Below are positions 24,966 to 35,073 of a stretch of 64,000 nucleotides of DNA, piece after piece. The notes under the pieces were generated by a model, which was not told the DNA's origin, did not search any database, and saw only the letters and a program-made list of their open reading frames with translations. The translations under genes and the position numbers were made by a program. Positions within the stretch are counted from its first letter, which is position 1, and each line of letters begins with the position of its first letter. Source of the stretch: Hyphomicrobiales bacterium (GTDB taxonomy: Bacteria > Pseudomonadota > Alphaproteobacteria > Rhizobiales > Phreatobacteraceae); NCBI GenBank assembly GCA_017304475.1, contig JAFKKV010000024.1, positions 96,714-160,713 of the forward strand. Direction: 5' to 3'.

Positions 24966-25943
24966 TCAGCGAAATTCCGGCGCGAGCGGCTGGGCGGCTT
25001 TCGCGTCGTCCGTTCGTTGCCGCGTTTCGGTGACCCCGTGCAGCGCGTCCCGGGAGGCGCGCTGAAGATGCTGCCGGAGCGCGGCCGAGGCGGCCGGCCG
25101 GTCGTCGGCCAGGAGCGCGTCGATGACCGCGATATGCTCGTTGCACCAGGCCATGACGCGCGAGGCCTCCTCGTAGATGCCGAGCTCCATCAGGCGGCGC
25201 AGCTCGATCTGCTGGCGCACGGCGGCGACCACGAAAGGGTTGCCGGAAAAGCTCGCCAGGCCGCCATGGAAATCGGCATCGAGCGCCACCGCGCCGGTGC
25301 GCATCATCAACCTCTGCCTGATGATGCTGGCCGGCACGGCGGGGTCGCCGATCTCGGCGAGCAGCTCGACATGGCGCTCGCGCAGCGACAGCAGCATGTC
25401 CGGACGCGCCTTGAACGGCCCGAGCATCAGCGCCGCGGGTTCGACCAGCAGGCGGAAGTCGTAACTCGCCCGCACGCTGTCGACATCGTTCATGGTCTCG
25501 GCGAAACGCCAGGCCCGCCCCGCGCCGCGGACCAGCAGGCCGTCATCTTCCAGGCGTCCGAGCACGTTTTCCAGGAGCGGCCTGGTCGCGTCGTAGCGCC
25601 CGGCCAGCATGGCCTGGGTGACCTCGGCCGGGATCACGTTGGCGATGCGCTCGCGGAGGATCAGGCCATAGAGAAGGTCCTCGGCCGACGGCGGCGCCTC
25701 CAGGTGCAAGGCCTTCAGGCCCGCGCCGTCCTTGAGCAGGAAGAAGCCCTGGTTCGGACGTGCCTCGACCGCCCGCTCGGCCACCAGGATCTTCATGGCG
25801 GCGCGCACCGGCGTGCGCGAAATGCCCAGCTGCTTGGCAAGCTCGGTTTCGGTGACGTGGCGTCCTTGTCGCCAGCCGGCGCGCGCGGCGAGATCGGCGA
25901 TCTCGCGGGCCAGCGCAATGGCTCTTGGCTTGGGAGGAGTCAT
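24966..25943 (-). CDS. GntR-family regulator with two winged-helix domains
   Basis: A 325-residue protein. Residues about 8-70 form a first GntR winged helix (TETELAKQLGISRTPVRAAM, ERAVEARPNQGFFL). Residues about 88-150 resemble a second one (LLYGLILRERIANVIPAEVT, then RLEDDGLLVRGAGRAWRFA). The rest is an FCD ligand domain (DFRLLVEPAALML, DADFHGGLASFSGN, EHIAVIDALL). Tandem DNA-binding domains are unusual for GntR proteins, which are normally about 220-250 residues. The gene is divergent from the amino-acid-type ABC operon, and a 29-bp palindrome lies 49 bases upstream of its start, a likely own-operator. Confidence 0.85.
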   Translation of the reverse strand: MTPPKPRAIALAREIADLAARAGWRQGRHVTETELAKQLGISRTPVRAAMKILVAERAVEARPNQGFFLLKDGAGLKALHLEAPPSAEDLLYGLILRERIANVIPAEVTQAMLAGRYDATRPLLENVLGRLEDDGLLVRGAGRAWRFAETMNDVDSVRASYDFRLLVEPAALMLGPFKARPDMLLSLRERHVELLAEIGDPAVPASIIRQRLMMRTGAVALDADFHGGLASFSGNPFVVAAVRQQIELRRLMELGIYEEASRVMAWCNEHIAVIDALLADDRPAASAALRQHLQRASRDALHGVTETRQRTDDAKAAQPLAPEFR

Positions 25944-25991
25944 GTCGGCGGCACGCGACTTGCTTTGTTCAGGGCGATCGTTAGGCTCCGT

Positions 25992-26020
25992 ATTGTACTA
26001 ACTGCAGCAGATAGGACAAT
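25992..26020. promoter_or_regulatory. 29-bp interrupted palindrome, candidate GntR operator
   Basis: The half-site ATTGT-n-CTA-n-CTGC is followed, after a one-base centre, by GCAG-n-TAG-n-ACAAT. Twelve of fourteen base pairs are symmetrical; the two breaks are at positions 6/24 and 10/20. It sits in the 261-base gap between the GntR gene and the divergent binding-protein gene, where a shared operator would be expected. Confidence 0.6.
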
Positions 26021-26204
26021 GTGGAATTTCTCAGGGGGGCTTGGTTGAGCATGCACATGGCATCCGCCCAGAAAACAGGCAGTGCCCGGCGTCGCGGATC
26101 CTCCGGACGTGCCGGTCGAGCTTCGCGGGCCACGGTCCCGGCCAGAGCCTCGTCCTGGCCAGCCTCCGTCTTGGAATTGAAGCATCCAGCCTCCAGGAGT
26201 TCCC

Positions 26205-27056
26205 ATGTTGCTTGATCTATCGGCCCGCTTTCACCTGCCGGCGTCCCGGCTGCGCAAGACCCTGGCCGGCCTGTTCGCCGCGGCGGCCGTCATGCTCGCG
26301 GCGAGCCCGTCTCTCGCCCAGCCGCCGCTGAGCGGCCTGGTGACCGCAGGCAAGCTCACCTATGGCACCGCCGCGACCTTCGCGCCGTTCGAATACACAA
26401 TCGACGGCAGGCTTACCGGTTTCGACATCGATTTCATCGAGGCGATCGCCAAGAAATTGTCGCTCGAACCCGTGCCTCTCAACCTCGAGTTCCGCGGCCT
26501 CATCCCGGCGCTCCAGGGCCGCCGGGTCGATATCATCAACTCGGCCATGTACATCAATCCGGCCCGCTCCGAGCAGGTCGATTTCGTGCCCTATATGAAG
26601 ATCGGCCAGCAAATGGTGGTGCGGCGGGGCAATCCCCTGGGCATTCGCGGGCGCGACGATCTCTGCGGGCGCAAGGTCGCGGTGACGCTCGGCGGCATCC
26701 AGGAAACCTATGCGCGTCAGGACGCCGAGCGCTGCAAGACGGCCGGCCGCCCGGACCTGACCGTGATGACCTTTCCGACCGCGCAGGATTCGGCGCTCTC
26801 GGTCCGCCAGGGCCGGGCCGATGCCTATTACGAAAGCACGGCCGGGGTCGCCAAGATCGTGCTCGAACGCGCGGATATCTTCGAAGCCGTCGGCCAGGTC
26901 TTCGAGTTCGGCACGCAGATCGGCATCGCCGTGCGCAAGGGCGACACGGCCACCGCCGAGACCATTGCCGCGGCGATCCGCCAGGTGGCGGCCGACGGCA
27001 CCTACAAGCGCCTGATGGAAAAATACAATCTGCCGCCGGAAGGCAGCCTGTTCTGA
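26205..27056 (+). CDS. Polar amino-acid-type ABC binding protein
   Basis: A 283-residue type II periplasmic binding protein (SBP_bac_3). A signal peptide covers about the first 38 residues (hydrophobic GLFAAAAVMLAASPSLA, then Q). The mature protein opens KLTYGTAATFAPFEYTIDGR and GFDIDFIEAIAKKLSLEPV, the amino-acid-binding pattern, with IINSAMYINPARSEQVDFVPY and a DAYYESTAGVAKI hinge. It is the first gene of the divergent operon; a strong hairpin separates it from the permease gene, as is common when the binding protein is needed in excess. The ligand is an amino acid or derivative, not further defined. Confidence 0.9.
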   Translation: MLLDLSARFHLPASRLRKTLAGLFAAAAVMLAASPSLAQPPLSGLVTAGKLTYGTAATFAPFEYTIDGRLTGFDIDFIEAIAKKLSLEPVPLNLEFRGLIPALQGRRVDIINSAMYINPARSEQVDFVPYMKIGQQMVVRRGNPLGIRGRDDLCGRKVAVTLGGIQETYARQDAERCKTAGRPDLTVMTFPTAQDSALSVRQGRADAYYESTAGVAKIVLERADIFEAVGQVFEFGTQIGIAVRKGDTATAETIAAAIRQVAADGTYKRLMEKYNLPPEGSLF

Positions 27057-27068
27057 TCCCGTTCGCTG

Positions 27069-27101
27069 CCGGCCGCCGGTGCCCCGGGCATCGGCGGCCG
27101 G
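27069..27101 (+). terminator. Strong intercistronic hairpin after the binding-protein gene
   Basis: The arms 27069-27084 and 27086-27101 are complementary over 16 positions with one G-T wobble (CCGGCCGCCGGTGCCC against GGGCATCGGCGGCCGG). No U-run follows, so it is more likely an mRNA-stabilising or partial-attenuation hairpin than a full terminator. Confidence 0.6.
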
Positions 27102-27137
27102 ACGCATCGCCCCGACCCTCGCCCGCGCGGATACAGA

Positions 27138-27869
27138 ATGATCTTCGATGCGCCTGAACTGATCTGGTCCTATCTGACGAGCCCGCGCTTCTTCCAGGCG
27201 GCGATGATGACGCTTCTGATCAGCATCTGCTCGCTGATCGGCGGCATGGTCGTCGGCCTGGTGCTGGCCTTGCTGCAGGAGGCGCGGCTCGCCCCCTTGC
27301 GCGCCATCGCGGTCGGCTATCTCTGGCTGTTCCGCGGCACGCCGGTGCTGTTCCAACTGATCTTCGTCTTCAACGTGCTGCCGTCCTTCGGCTTCGTGCT
27401 GTCGGGATTTGCCTGCGCCATCCTGGCGCTGTCGCTGAACGAGGGCGCCTATATGGCCGAGATCATGCGCTCGGGCATCCTCACCGTCGGGCGTGGCCAG
27501 CGGAACGCCGCCCGTGCGCTCGGCATGCAGGACTGGCAGGTGATGCGCTGGGTCGTGCTGCCCCAGGCGCTCAGGATCATCATTCCGCCGATCGGCAATC
27601 AGTTCATCGGCATGCTGAAGCTCTCGGCGCTGGTCTCGGTCATCGCGGTCGAGGAATTGCTGCTGGTCGCCAACCAGACCGCCTCGTCGAACTTCCGCTA
27701 TCTCGAAGCCCTGGCCGCGGCGGGCATCTATTACCTCGCCATGACCACCGTCTTCATGGTCCTGCAAAGCCTGATCGAGCGCACGCTGCGCCGTCGCGGC
27801 CGGCCGGCCAAGGGCGGTCTCACCCAGCGCATGCTGAGCGCCACGAGCGACCTCGGGAGGGTCAGATGA
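27138..27869 (+). CDS. Polar amino-acid ABC permease (HisM/GlnP type)
   Basis: A 243-residue inner-membrane permease. It has the family N-terminal FFQAAMMTLLISICSLIGGM, the YLWLFRGTPVLFQLIFVF segment and the coupling loop MRSGILTVGRGQRNAARALGM, then VVLPQALRIIIPPIGNQFIGMLK. Only one permease gene is present, so it probably works as a homodimer. It overlaps the ATPase gene by 4 bases. Confidence 0.9.
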   Translation: MIFDAPELIWSYLTSPRFFQAAMMTLLISICSLIGGMVVGLVLALLQEARLAPLRAIAVGYLWLFRGTPVLFQLIFVFNVLPSFGFVLSGFACAILALSLNEGAYMAEIMRSGILTVGRGQRNAARALGMQDWQVMRWVVLPQALRIIIPPIGNQFIGMLKLSALVSVIAVEELLLVANQTASSNFRYLEALAAAGIYYLAMTTVFMVLQSLIERTLRRRGRPAKGGLTQRMLSATSDLGRVR

Positions 27870-28638
27870 GCCTTGCGGAACGCTCCGCCATCGACCGCGC
27901 GCCGATCATCGACGCGGCCGCCATTCACAAGAGCTATGGCGAACTTGCCGTCCTGCGCGGCGTCGGGCTGACCGTCGCCCGGGGCGATTGCCTGTGCATC
28001 GTCGGCCCCTCGGGATCGGGCAAGTCGACCTTGCTGCGCTGCCTCAACCTGCTCGAGCCGATCGAGAGCGGCCGCATCCTGTTCGAGGGTGACGATATCG
28101 CCCAGGCGCCGAAGTCGCGGGCGCCCGCCATCCGCCAGCGGATCGGCATGGTGTTCCAGAATTTCGAGCTGTTCCAGCATCTCTCGGCCCGCGAAAACGT
28201 CGCGCTGGCACCGATCAAGGTGAAGGGCGAGAACCGGGCAGCGGCCCTCGAGCGCGCCCAGCAATTGCTCGCCAAGGTGCATTTGCCGGACAAGGGCGAC
28301 GCCTTTCCCGACGAGCTCTCCGGCGGCCAGCAGCAGCGGGTCGCCATCGCCCGGGCGCTGGCGATGGAGCCGGCGCTGATGCTCTATGACGAGCCGACCA
28401 GCGCGCTCGATCCGGAAACCGTCGGCGAAGTGCTGCAGGTGATGCAGGAACTGGCGGAAGAGGGCCGGACCAGCATCGTGGTGACCCATGAAATGGGTTT
28501 CGCCCGGCGCGCCGCCGACCGCGTGATGTTCATGGATGGCGGGCTGGTGGTGCACGAGGCCCCGCCGGCGGATTTCTTCTCGCCCGATGCCGCGGTGCCC
28601 GAGCGGCTCGCGCGGTTCCTCGGACGGCTCTCCCACTG

Positions 28639-28639
<1 letters not shown>
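27866..28639 (+). CDS. Polar amino-acid ABC ATPase (GlnQ/HisP type)
   Basis: A 257-residue ATPase with Walker A GPSGSGKST, Q-loop QNFELFQHLSARENV, signature LSGGQQQRVAIARAL, Walker B LMLYDEPTSALDPE and switch VVTHEMGFARRAADRV. All motifs are intact. Its stop TGA overlaps the ATG of the following M20 peptidase gene, linking transport to the downstream enzymes. Confidence 0.92.
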
Positions 28640-29801
<1,162 letters not shown>

Positions 29802-29805
<4 letters not shown>

Positions 29806-30926
29806 CCATCAGGCGCATTCGGCTCGTCAGGCTGACGCTCGGCTATTCCGGTGGCCTCGTGCTGCATACGGCCAGTTCCGGCGCGGTGCCGACCTTGAGC
29901 GAAATTCGTCTGCTGGTCGAACAGGACGGCGAGCTGATCGCGCTCGGCTCGACCCGCAGCAACATTGCCTATCTGAGCGGCTTGCCGGCCGAGACGGTCG
30001 AGGCGCAGATCCTGGCCGCCGCGCGCAAGCTCGACTGGTCGGCGCCTCCGGAAGATCTGGCCGGCCAGCTCGATACGCGCTTCCCTGGCTCGCCGGCGCC
30101 CGTCCGCATGCTGTTCGAAATGGCCGCCGCCGACGCCTCGGCGCGCGCGAAGGGCCTGCCGCTGGCGACCTGGCTCGGCGCCGCGCCGGCCGCCGGTCTC
30201 GCCGTGACCGACACCAACCAGACCTTGTTCTGGCAGGACGATGCGAGCCTGATCGAGCGCGCCGAGGCCTATGCCGCGCGCGGCTTCCTGCAGCTGAAAC
30301 TGCGCATCGGCATAACCGCCTTCGACGACGACCTGCGCCGTCTCGCGCTGTTGCGCGCCCATCTTGGCCCGGCCGCGCGCCTGTCGGTCGACGCCAACGG
30401 CCAATGGGACATGGCCGCGGCGCCGGCACGGCTGGAGGCGCTGGCGCGTCTCGGCATCGAATATGTCGAGCAACCCCTGCCGGCGGGCGATTGGGAGGCG
30501 ACGGCACGGATCGCGGCGGTCTCGCCGGTTCCGATCATGCTCGATGAATCGCTGTCGTCTTTCGCCGCTGTCGAGCAGCTGGCCGCGACCCGGGCGGCGC
30601 CGCTCGCCCATCTGAAGCTTGCCAAGCTCGGCGGGCTCGACCGCATGATGGCGGCCGGGCGCTGTCTCTCGGCTGCGGGCATCGGCGTCATGATCGGCCA
30701 GATGAACGAAGGTGTCGTCTCGACGCTGGCCGCAGCCCATGCGGCTTTGGCGCTTGGCGCGTCGCTGCGGGAGCTCTACGGCGCCGACCATCTGACCGGC
30801 GATCCGGCTACGCCCGCGCCGCGTTATTCCGACGGCCTGCTGCATCTGCCCGGCGGCCCGGGCCTCGGCCTCGTCGGCCATCCCATCCCATCCAACGAAA
30901 CCCCTCTCTGGGACAAGACGCTATGA
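29802..30926 (+). CDS. Enolase-superfamily enzyme (mandelate racemase / MLE group)
   Basis: A 374-residue protein with the N-terminal capping domain and a TIM barrel. Metal ligands are visible as SVDANGQWD (Asp), GIEYVEQPLP (Glu) and IMLDESLSS (Asp/Glu). The general-base motif on strand 2, usually KxK, is K-L-R (LQLKLRIG), and a Lys occurs in LKLAKLGGL on strand 6. The Arg substitution suggests a one-base or altered mechanism. Relatives include dipeptide epimerases, N-acylamino-acid racemases and cycloisomerases; a racemase partnering the M20 deacylase encoded just upstream (4-base overlap) would make sense, but this is inference. Confidence 0.82.
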
Positions 30927-32101
30927 CCAGCACGACAGCGACGGCCGGCCTGACACGCGGTGTGGAATCGGCCTTTCCGGCGGCCGAATATGAAGCGCGC
31001 CTGGCCAAGGCGCGGGCCGGCCTCGCCGAGCGCGGCCTGGATGCCGCGGTGTTCACCGGCCCGGAGAATATCTTCTATCTCACCGGCCAGCAGACGCCCG
31101 GCTATTACACCTTCCAGTGTCTGGTCCTGCCGGCGCGCGGCGAGCCCTTATTCCTGCTGCGCCAGCTGGAAGTGACCAACTTCCTGCGCAACACCTATAT
31201 CGCCGAATACGAAGCTTATGGCGACGGCACCCGGCCGGCCGAACTGGTCGTCGATGCCCTGACCAGGCACGGCCTGACGTCTAAGCGCATCGCCATCGAG
31301 AAGGGCGGCTGGTTCCTGCCGATCGCCTTCTACGAAGCGCTCTCGGCGGTCCTGCCGAAGCTTGAGGATGCCACCGGCATCGTCGAGGCCATGCGCCGGG
31401 TGAAATCGCCAGCCGAGATCGCCAAGATCGAGGAAGCGGTCAGGCATGCCGATGCCGGCATCCAGGCGGGCATCGCCGCGGTTGGTGCCGGCGTCACCGA
31501 GAACGACCTGGTCGCCGAGATGATGCATGCCGCGATCAAGGCCGGCGCCGAATATATGGGCATGGAGCCGCTGGTCTCCTCCGGCCCCCGTTCCGGCGTG
31601 CCGCATGCCACCTGGCGCCGGCGCAGGCTCGAACCCGGCGATGCCGTGTTCATGGAAATGTCCGGTTGTTTCGACCGCTACCATTCCGGCCTGATGCGCA
31701 CCGCCTGGGTCGGCGAGCCGCCGAAGCTCGCCCGTGAGATGGAACAGGTGGTGCTCGGTGCCCTCGATGCGGCGATCGCGGCGGCAAAGCCAGGTGCGAC
31801 CTGCGCCGCCCCCCATATCGCGGCCCAGCGCGTCATCGACGATGCCGGCATGACCGAGCGCTATCGCAAGCGCACCGGCTACAGCCTCGGCATTTCCTTC
31901 GCACCCGACTGGGGCGAATGGCAGGTGGCGAGCCTGCACGACACGGTCGACCTGCCGCTCGTGCCGGGCATGTGTTTCCACGTGGTGCCGGCCCTGCGCG
32001 AATATGGCGTGTTCACCATCGGCATCAGCGAATCCATCTGCATCACCGAAACGGGCGCGCGGATCATGGGCGCCACACCGCGGACGATCAGGGTCGCCTA
32101 G
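30923..32101 (+). CDS. M24 creatinase-fold hydrolase lacking the metal ligands
   Basis: A 392-residue pita-bread protein, N-terminal creatinase domain (GLDAAVFTGPENIFYLTGQQ) plus C-terminal domain. Metal aminopeptidases of this fold have Asp, Asp, His, Glu, Glu ligands; here those positions read FMEMSG (not a DxG), YHSGLMRT (not DxTRT), GYSLGISF (not GHGIG) and FHVVP (not FEiEP-like). This resembles metal-free creatinase and ectoine hydrolase (DoeA), which hydrolyse C-N bonds in small cyclic or guanidino compounds. It overlaps the enolase-superfamily gene by 4 bases and ends the operon. I favour a creatinase-type amidinase or cyclic-amide hydrolase over a peptidase. Confidence 0.82.
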   Translation: MTSTTATAGLTRGVESAFPAAEYEARLAKARAGLAERGLDAAVFTGPENIFYLTGQQTPGYYTFQCLVLPARGEPLFLLRQLEVTNFLRNTYIAEYEAYGDGTRPAELVVDALTRHGLTSKRIAIEKGGWFLPIAFYEALSAVLPKLEDATGIVEAMRRVKSPAEIAKIEEAVRHADAGIQAGIAAVGAGVTENDLVAEMMHAAIKAGAEYMGMEPLVSSGPRSGVPHATWRRRRLEPGDAVFMEMSGCFDRYHSGLMRTAWVGEPPKLAREMEQVVLGALDAAIAAAKPGATCAAPHIAAQRVIDDAGMTERYRKRTGYSLGISFAPDWGEWQVASLHDTVDLPLVPGMCFHVVPALREYGVFTIGISESICITETGARIMGATPRTIRVA

Positions 32102-32134
32102 CGGCGGGTTTCGGGAGGCCGACGGACTCACATA

Positions 32135-32290
32135 CGTCACCCCCGGCGAGCGAAGCGAGGGAAGGGGGTCCAGGAGTTGCCGAGCACGACCTCGACATAG
32201 CGAGATCGCGCCGAAATGTGCACTGAGCGCGCGGCCTGTCGACTCCTGGACCCCCTTCCCCTCGGCTTCGCCTCGGCCGGGGGTGACGTA
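32135..32290. repeat. Inverted pair of REP-like palindromic repeats, second pair
   Basis: Unit CGTCACCCCCGGCGAGCG, then GAAGGGGGTCCAGGAG (32135-32180) and its inverted partner at 32242-32289. It is a diverged copy of the pair at 18526-18680. It lies just after the stop of the creatinase-fold gene. The rest of the gap up to 32485 shows no gene. Confidence 0.75.
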
Positions 32291-32485
32291 GAGAATGTCG
32301 ACGGCCGGACGATCCATTGCGGCCGCGCTCGCTCGCGCCCTGCGACATGTTGGCGCATATCTCCTCAGGCAATTTGGCATGACCGTTCGGCTTGCCACGC
32401 CCCTCCCTGGACCTATTCTGAACTCCGATAGCTGACGCCGCCCCGCGTTCTCCGGAACGCTTCTGCGTTCCTCGGAACCTTTCAG

Positions 32486-33238
32486 ATGGCCGGACGCGAT
32501 ATCAAGGCAAGCCTGACCCGCCGGCACATGCTGGCTTCCACGGTGAGCTTCCTCGCCATGGCGGCATCGAGCGGGGCCGGTGCCCGGGTGATCGCCGGCG
32601 GCGTGCCCTGGGCGCCGAACGCCGCCTCGCCCCCGATCCCTGTCGTTCCCGGCGGCTGGCTCTTCCTGACCGGTCCGGAGGCCGCGACCATCGAGGCGAT
32701 CGTCGAGCGCCTGATCCCGGCCGACGAACTCGGGCCGAGCGGCAAGGATGCCGGCTGCGCCGTGTTCATCGACCGCCAGCTCGCCGGACCCTATGGCGGC
32801 GCCGAAATGCTTTACATGCGGCCGCCCTTCGTCAAGGTCGCGCCGGAATTCGGCATCCAGTCCGAGCTGCCGCCGGCCGCGCAATACCGGGTCGGCCTGA
32901 AGGCGCTGGACACCTATTGCCGGACGAGCTTTAGCAAGCCCTTTGCCGACTTGCCGCCGGCCCAGCGCGACGAGGTGCTGACCGCGCTGGAAAAGGGCGG
33001 CATCACGCTCGACGGCATCGAGGCGCGCGCTTTCTTCAACCTGGTCCACCAGAACACCATGGAAGGGTTCTTCGCGGATCCGATCTATGGCGGCAACCGC
33101 GACATGGCGGGCTGGAAGCTGATCGGCTTTCCCGGCGCCCGCTACGATTACCGCGACCATATCGACAAGCCCAACCAACCCTATCCCTTGCCTCCGGTCG
33201 GCCTTCAGGGCCGGCCCGGATGGACACCGGCCCGCTGA
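32486..33238 (+). CDS. Gluconate 2-dehydrogenase subunit 3 family protein (Tat-exported)
   Basis: A 250-residue small subunit of a membrane-bound flavin dehydrogenase. Its N-terminus SLTRRHMLASTVSFLAMAAS is a twin-arginine signal. The mature part shows LFLTGPEAATIEAIVERLIP with ADELGPS, the opening of the gluconate dehydrogenase gamma subunit family, and NLVHQNTMEGFFADPIYGGN near the C-terminus. It would ferry the folded GMC flavoprotein, which has no signal of its own, to the periplasm. The three genes 32486-36324 form a gamma-alpha-cytochrome operon. Confidence 0.9.
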   Translation: MAGRDIKASLTRRHMLASTVSFLAMAASSGAGARVIAGGVPWAPNAASPPIPVVPGGWLFLTGPEAATIEAIVERLIPADELGPSGKDAGCAVFIDRQLAGPYGGAEMLYMRPPFVKVAPEFGIQSELPPAAQYRVGLKALDTYCRTSFSKPFADLPPAQRDEVLTALEKGGITLDGIEARAFFNLVHQNTMEGFFADPIYGGNRDMAGWKLIGFPGARYDYRDHIDKPNQPYPLPPVGLQGRPGWTPAR

Positions 33239-33298
33239 TCATTCCGCCATCGCAGGCGGCGTTCCGGCGCCCGGCCGCATGATGAAGAGGACTGTGAG

Positions 33299-35068
33299 AT
33301 GGCGCGAAAACTGCCCGTCAAGGACGTCGTCATCATCGGGCTGGGCTGGACCGGATCGCTGCTGGCGCATGAACTGACCGATGCCGGGCTCGACGTCGTC
33401 GCCATCGAACGCGGCCCCTGGCGCGATACCGCCACCGACTTCGCGCCGACCCAGGATCCCGACGAATTGCGTTACGCGGTCCGGCTCGACCTGTTCCTGC
33501 GCCCGGCCCAGGAAACCTTCACCCTGCGCCATAACCTGATGGCGACGGCGGCGCCGATCCGCTGGTTCGGCGCCTTCATCGTCGGCAATGGGGTGGGCGG
33601 CGCCGGCGTCCACTGGAACGGCCAGACCTGGCGCTTCCTGGAGAGCGATTTCGTCCTGAAGAGCCATCTGACGGAGCGTTATGGCGCAAGCGCCCTGCCC
33701 GAGGACATGACGATCCAGGACTGGGGCGTCACCTATGCCGAGCTGGAGCCCTTCTACGACAAGTTCGAGCGCATCGCCGGCGTCTCCGGCAAGGCCGGCA
33801 ACATCAAGGGACAGAAGCAGCCGGGCGGCAATCATTTCGAAGGGCCGCGCGCGAGCGAATATCCGCTGCCGCCCTTGAAGGAGAGCGCCGCCACCGCCCT
33901 GTTCGGCCAGGCGGCGCGCAATATGGGCTACAACACCTTCATCCGGCCGGCGGCCAATACGTCGGAGGCCTATACCAACCCGCTCGGCATCACCATGGGG
34001 CCCTGCACCTATTGCGGCTTCTGCGAGCGTTTCGGCTGCGGCAATTATTCCAAGGGCAGCCCGCAGACCTGCGTGCTGCCGGTGCTGATGCGCAAATCCA
34101 ATTTCACCTTGCGCAGCGACAGCGAGGTGCTGCGCATCAACAAGGACGCTTCCGGCAAGGTGGCGACCGGGGTGACCTTCGTCGATGCCAGCGGCGAGGA
34201 GTTCGAGCAGCCGGCGGCGCTGGTCCTGGTCTGCGCCTATGGCCTGCACAATGTCCGGATGATGCTCCTGTCGGGCATCGGCAAACCCTATGATCCCAAA
34301 ACCGGCGAGGGCACGGTCGGGCGCAACTATGCCTATCAGTCGGCCGGCGGCGCCGGCCTGCTGTTCGAGGGCAAGACCTTCAACCCGTTCATCGGGGCGG
34401 GCTCGCTCGGCACGGCCATCGACGACTTCAACGGCGACAATTTCGACCATACGGGCCTGGGCTTCCTCGGCGGCGCCAGCATTACCTGCGCCAATACCCA
34501 TGGCCGGCCGATCGCCTCCTCCGCCAATGGCCTGGCCGGCGGCCCGCGCTGGGGCTCGGCCTGGAAGAAGCAGCTGACCGCGACCTACCAGAACGCCACC
34601 GCCGTCGGCGGCCAGGGCAGCGTCTACAGCTATCGCGACCGCTATCTCGACCTCGACCCGACCTATACCGACCGCTTCGGCCGGCCGCTTTTGCGCATGA
34701 CCTTCGACTGGCACGACAACGAGAAGAAGATGACGCGCTACATCGCCCAGCGCTGCGGCGAGATCGGCAAGGCGATGGGTGCCAAGACCATCCGGACCAG
34801 TTCGCTGCCCGAGCATTTCAACGTCGTGCCCTATCAGAGCACGCACAATACCGGCGGCGCCATCATGGGCTCGGACCCCAGGACCAGCGCGGTCAACCGC
34901 TACCTGCAGAGCTGGGACGTGCACAATGTCTTCGTCTTCGGCGCCTCCGCCTTCCCGCAGAATGCCGGCTACAACCCGACCGGCACGGTCGGCGCCCTGG
35001 CGCTCTGGGCGGCGGATGCCATCCGCACGCGATATCTGAAGGATCCCGGCCCCCTGGTACAGGTGTGA
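33299..35068 (+). CDS. GMC-family oxidoreductase, large subunit of periplasmic dehydrogenase
   Basis: A 589-residue FAD enzyme. It opens VVIIGLGWTGSLLAHELTDA (dinucleotide fold GxGxxG) and has GAFIVGNGVGGAGVHWNGQT for flavin contact, a Cys-rich PCTYCGFCERFGCGNYSKGS insert that may bind a 3Fe-4S cluster as in related dehydrogenases, and the C-terminal NVFVFGASAFPQNAGYNPTG catalytic block with STHNTGG before it. It resembles gluconate 2-dehydrogenase and sorbitol or fructose dehydrogenase large subunits. It would oxidise a sugar acid or polyol in the periplasm and hand electrons to the triheme cytochrome. The substrate is not deducible. Confidence 0.9.
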   Translation: MARKLPVKDVVIIGLGWTGSLLAHELTDAGLDVVAIERGPWRDTATDFAPTQDPDELRYAVRLDLFLRPAQETFTLRHNLMATAAPIRWFGAFIVGNGVGGAGVHWNGQTWRFLESDFVLKSHLTERYGASALPEDMTIQDWGVTYAELEPFYDKFERIAGVSGKAGNIKGQKQPGGNHFEGPRASEYPLPPLKESAATALFGQAARNMGYNTFIRPAANTSEAYTNPLGITMGPCTYCGFCERFGCGNYSKGSPQTCVLPVLMRKSNFTLRSDSEVLRINKDASGKVATGVTFVDASGEEFEQPAALVLVCAYGLHNVRMMLLSGIGKPYDPKTGEGTVGRNYAYQSAGGAGLLFEGKTFNPFIGAGSLGTAIDDFNGDNFDHTGLGFLGGASITCANTHGRPIASSANGLAGGPRWGSAWKKQLTATYQNATAVGGQGSVYSYRDRYLDLDPTYTDRFGRPLLRMTFDWHDNEKKMTRYIAQRCGEIGKAMGAKTIRTSSLPEHFNVVPYQSTHNTGGAIMGSDPRTSAVNRYLQSWDVHNVFVFGASAFPQNAGYNPTGTVGALALWAADAIRTRYLKDPGPLVQV

Positions 35069-35073
35069 CGACG

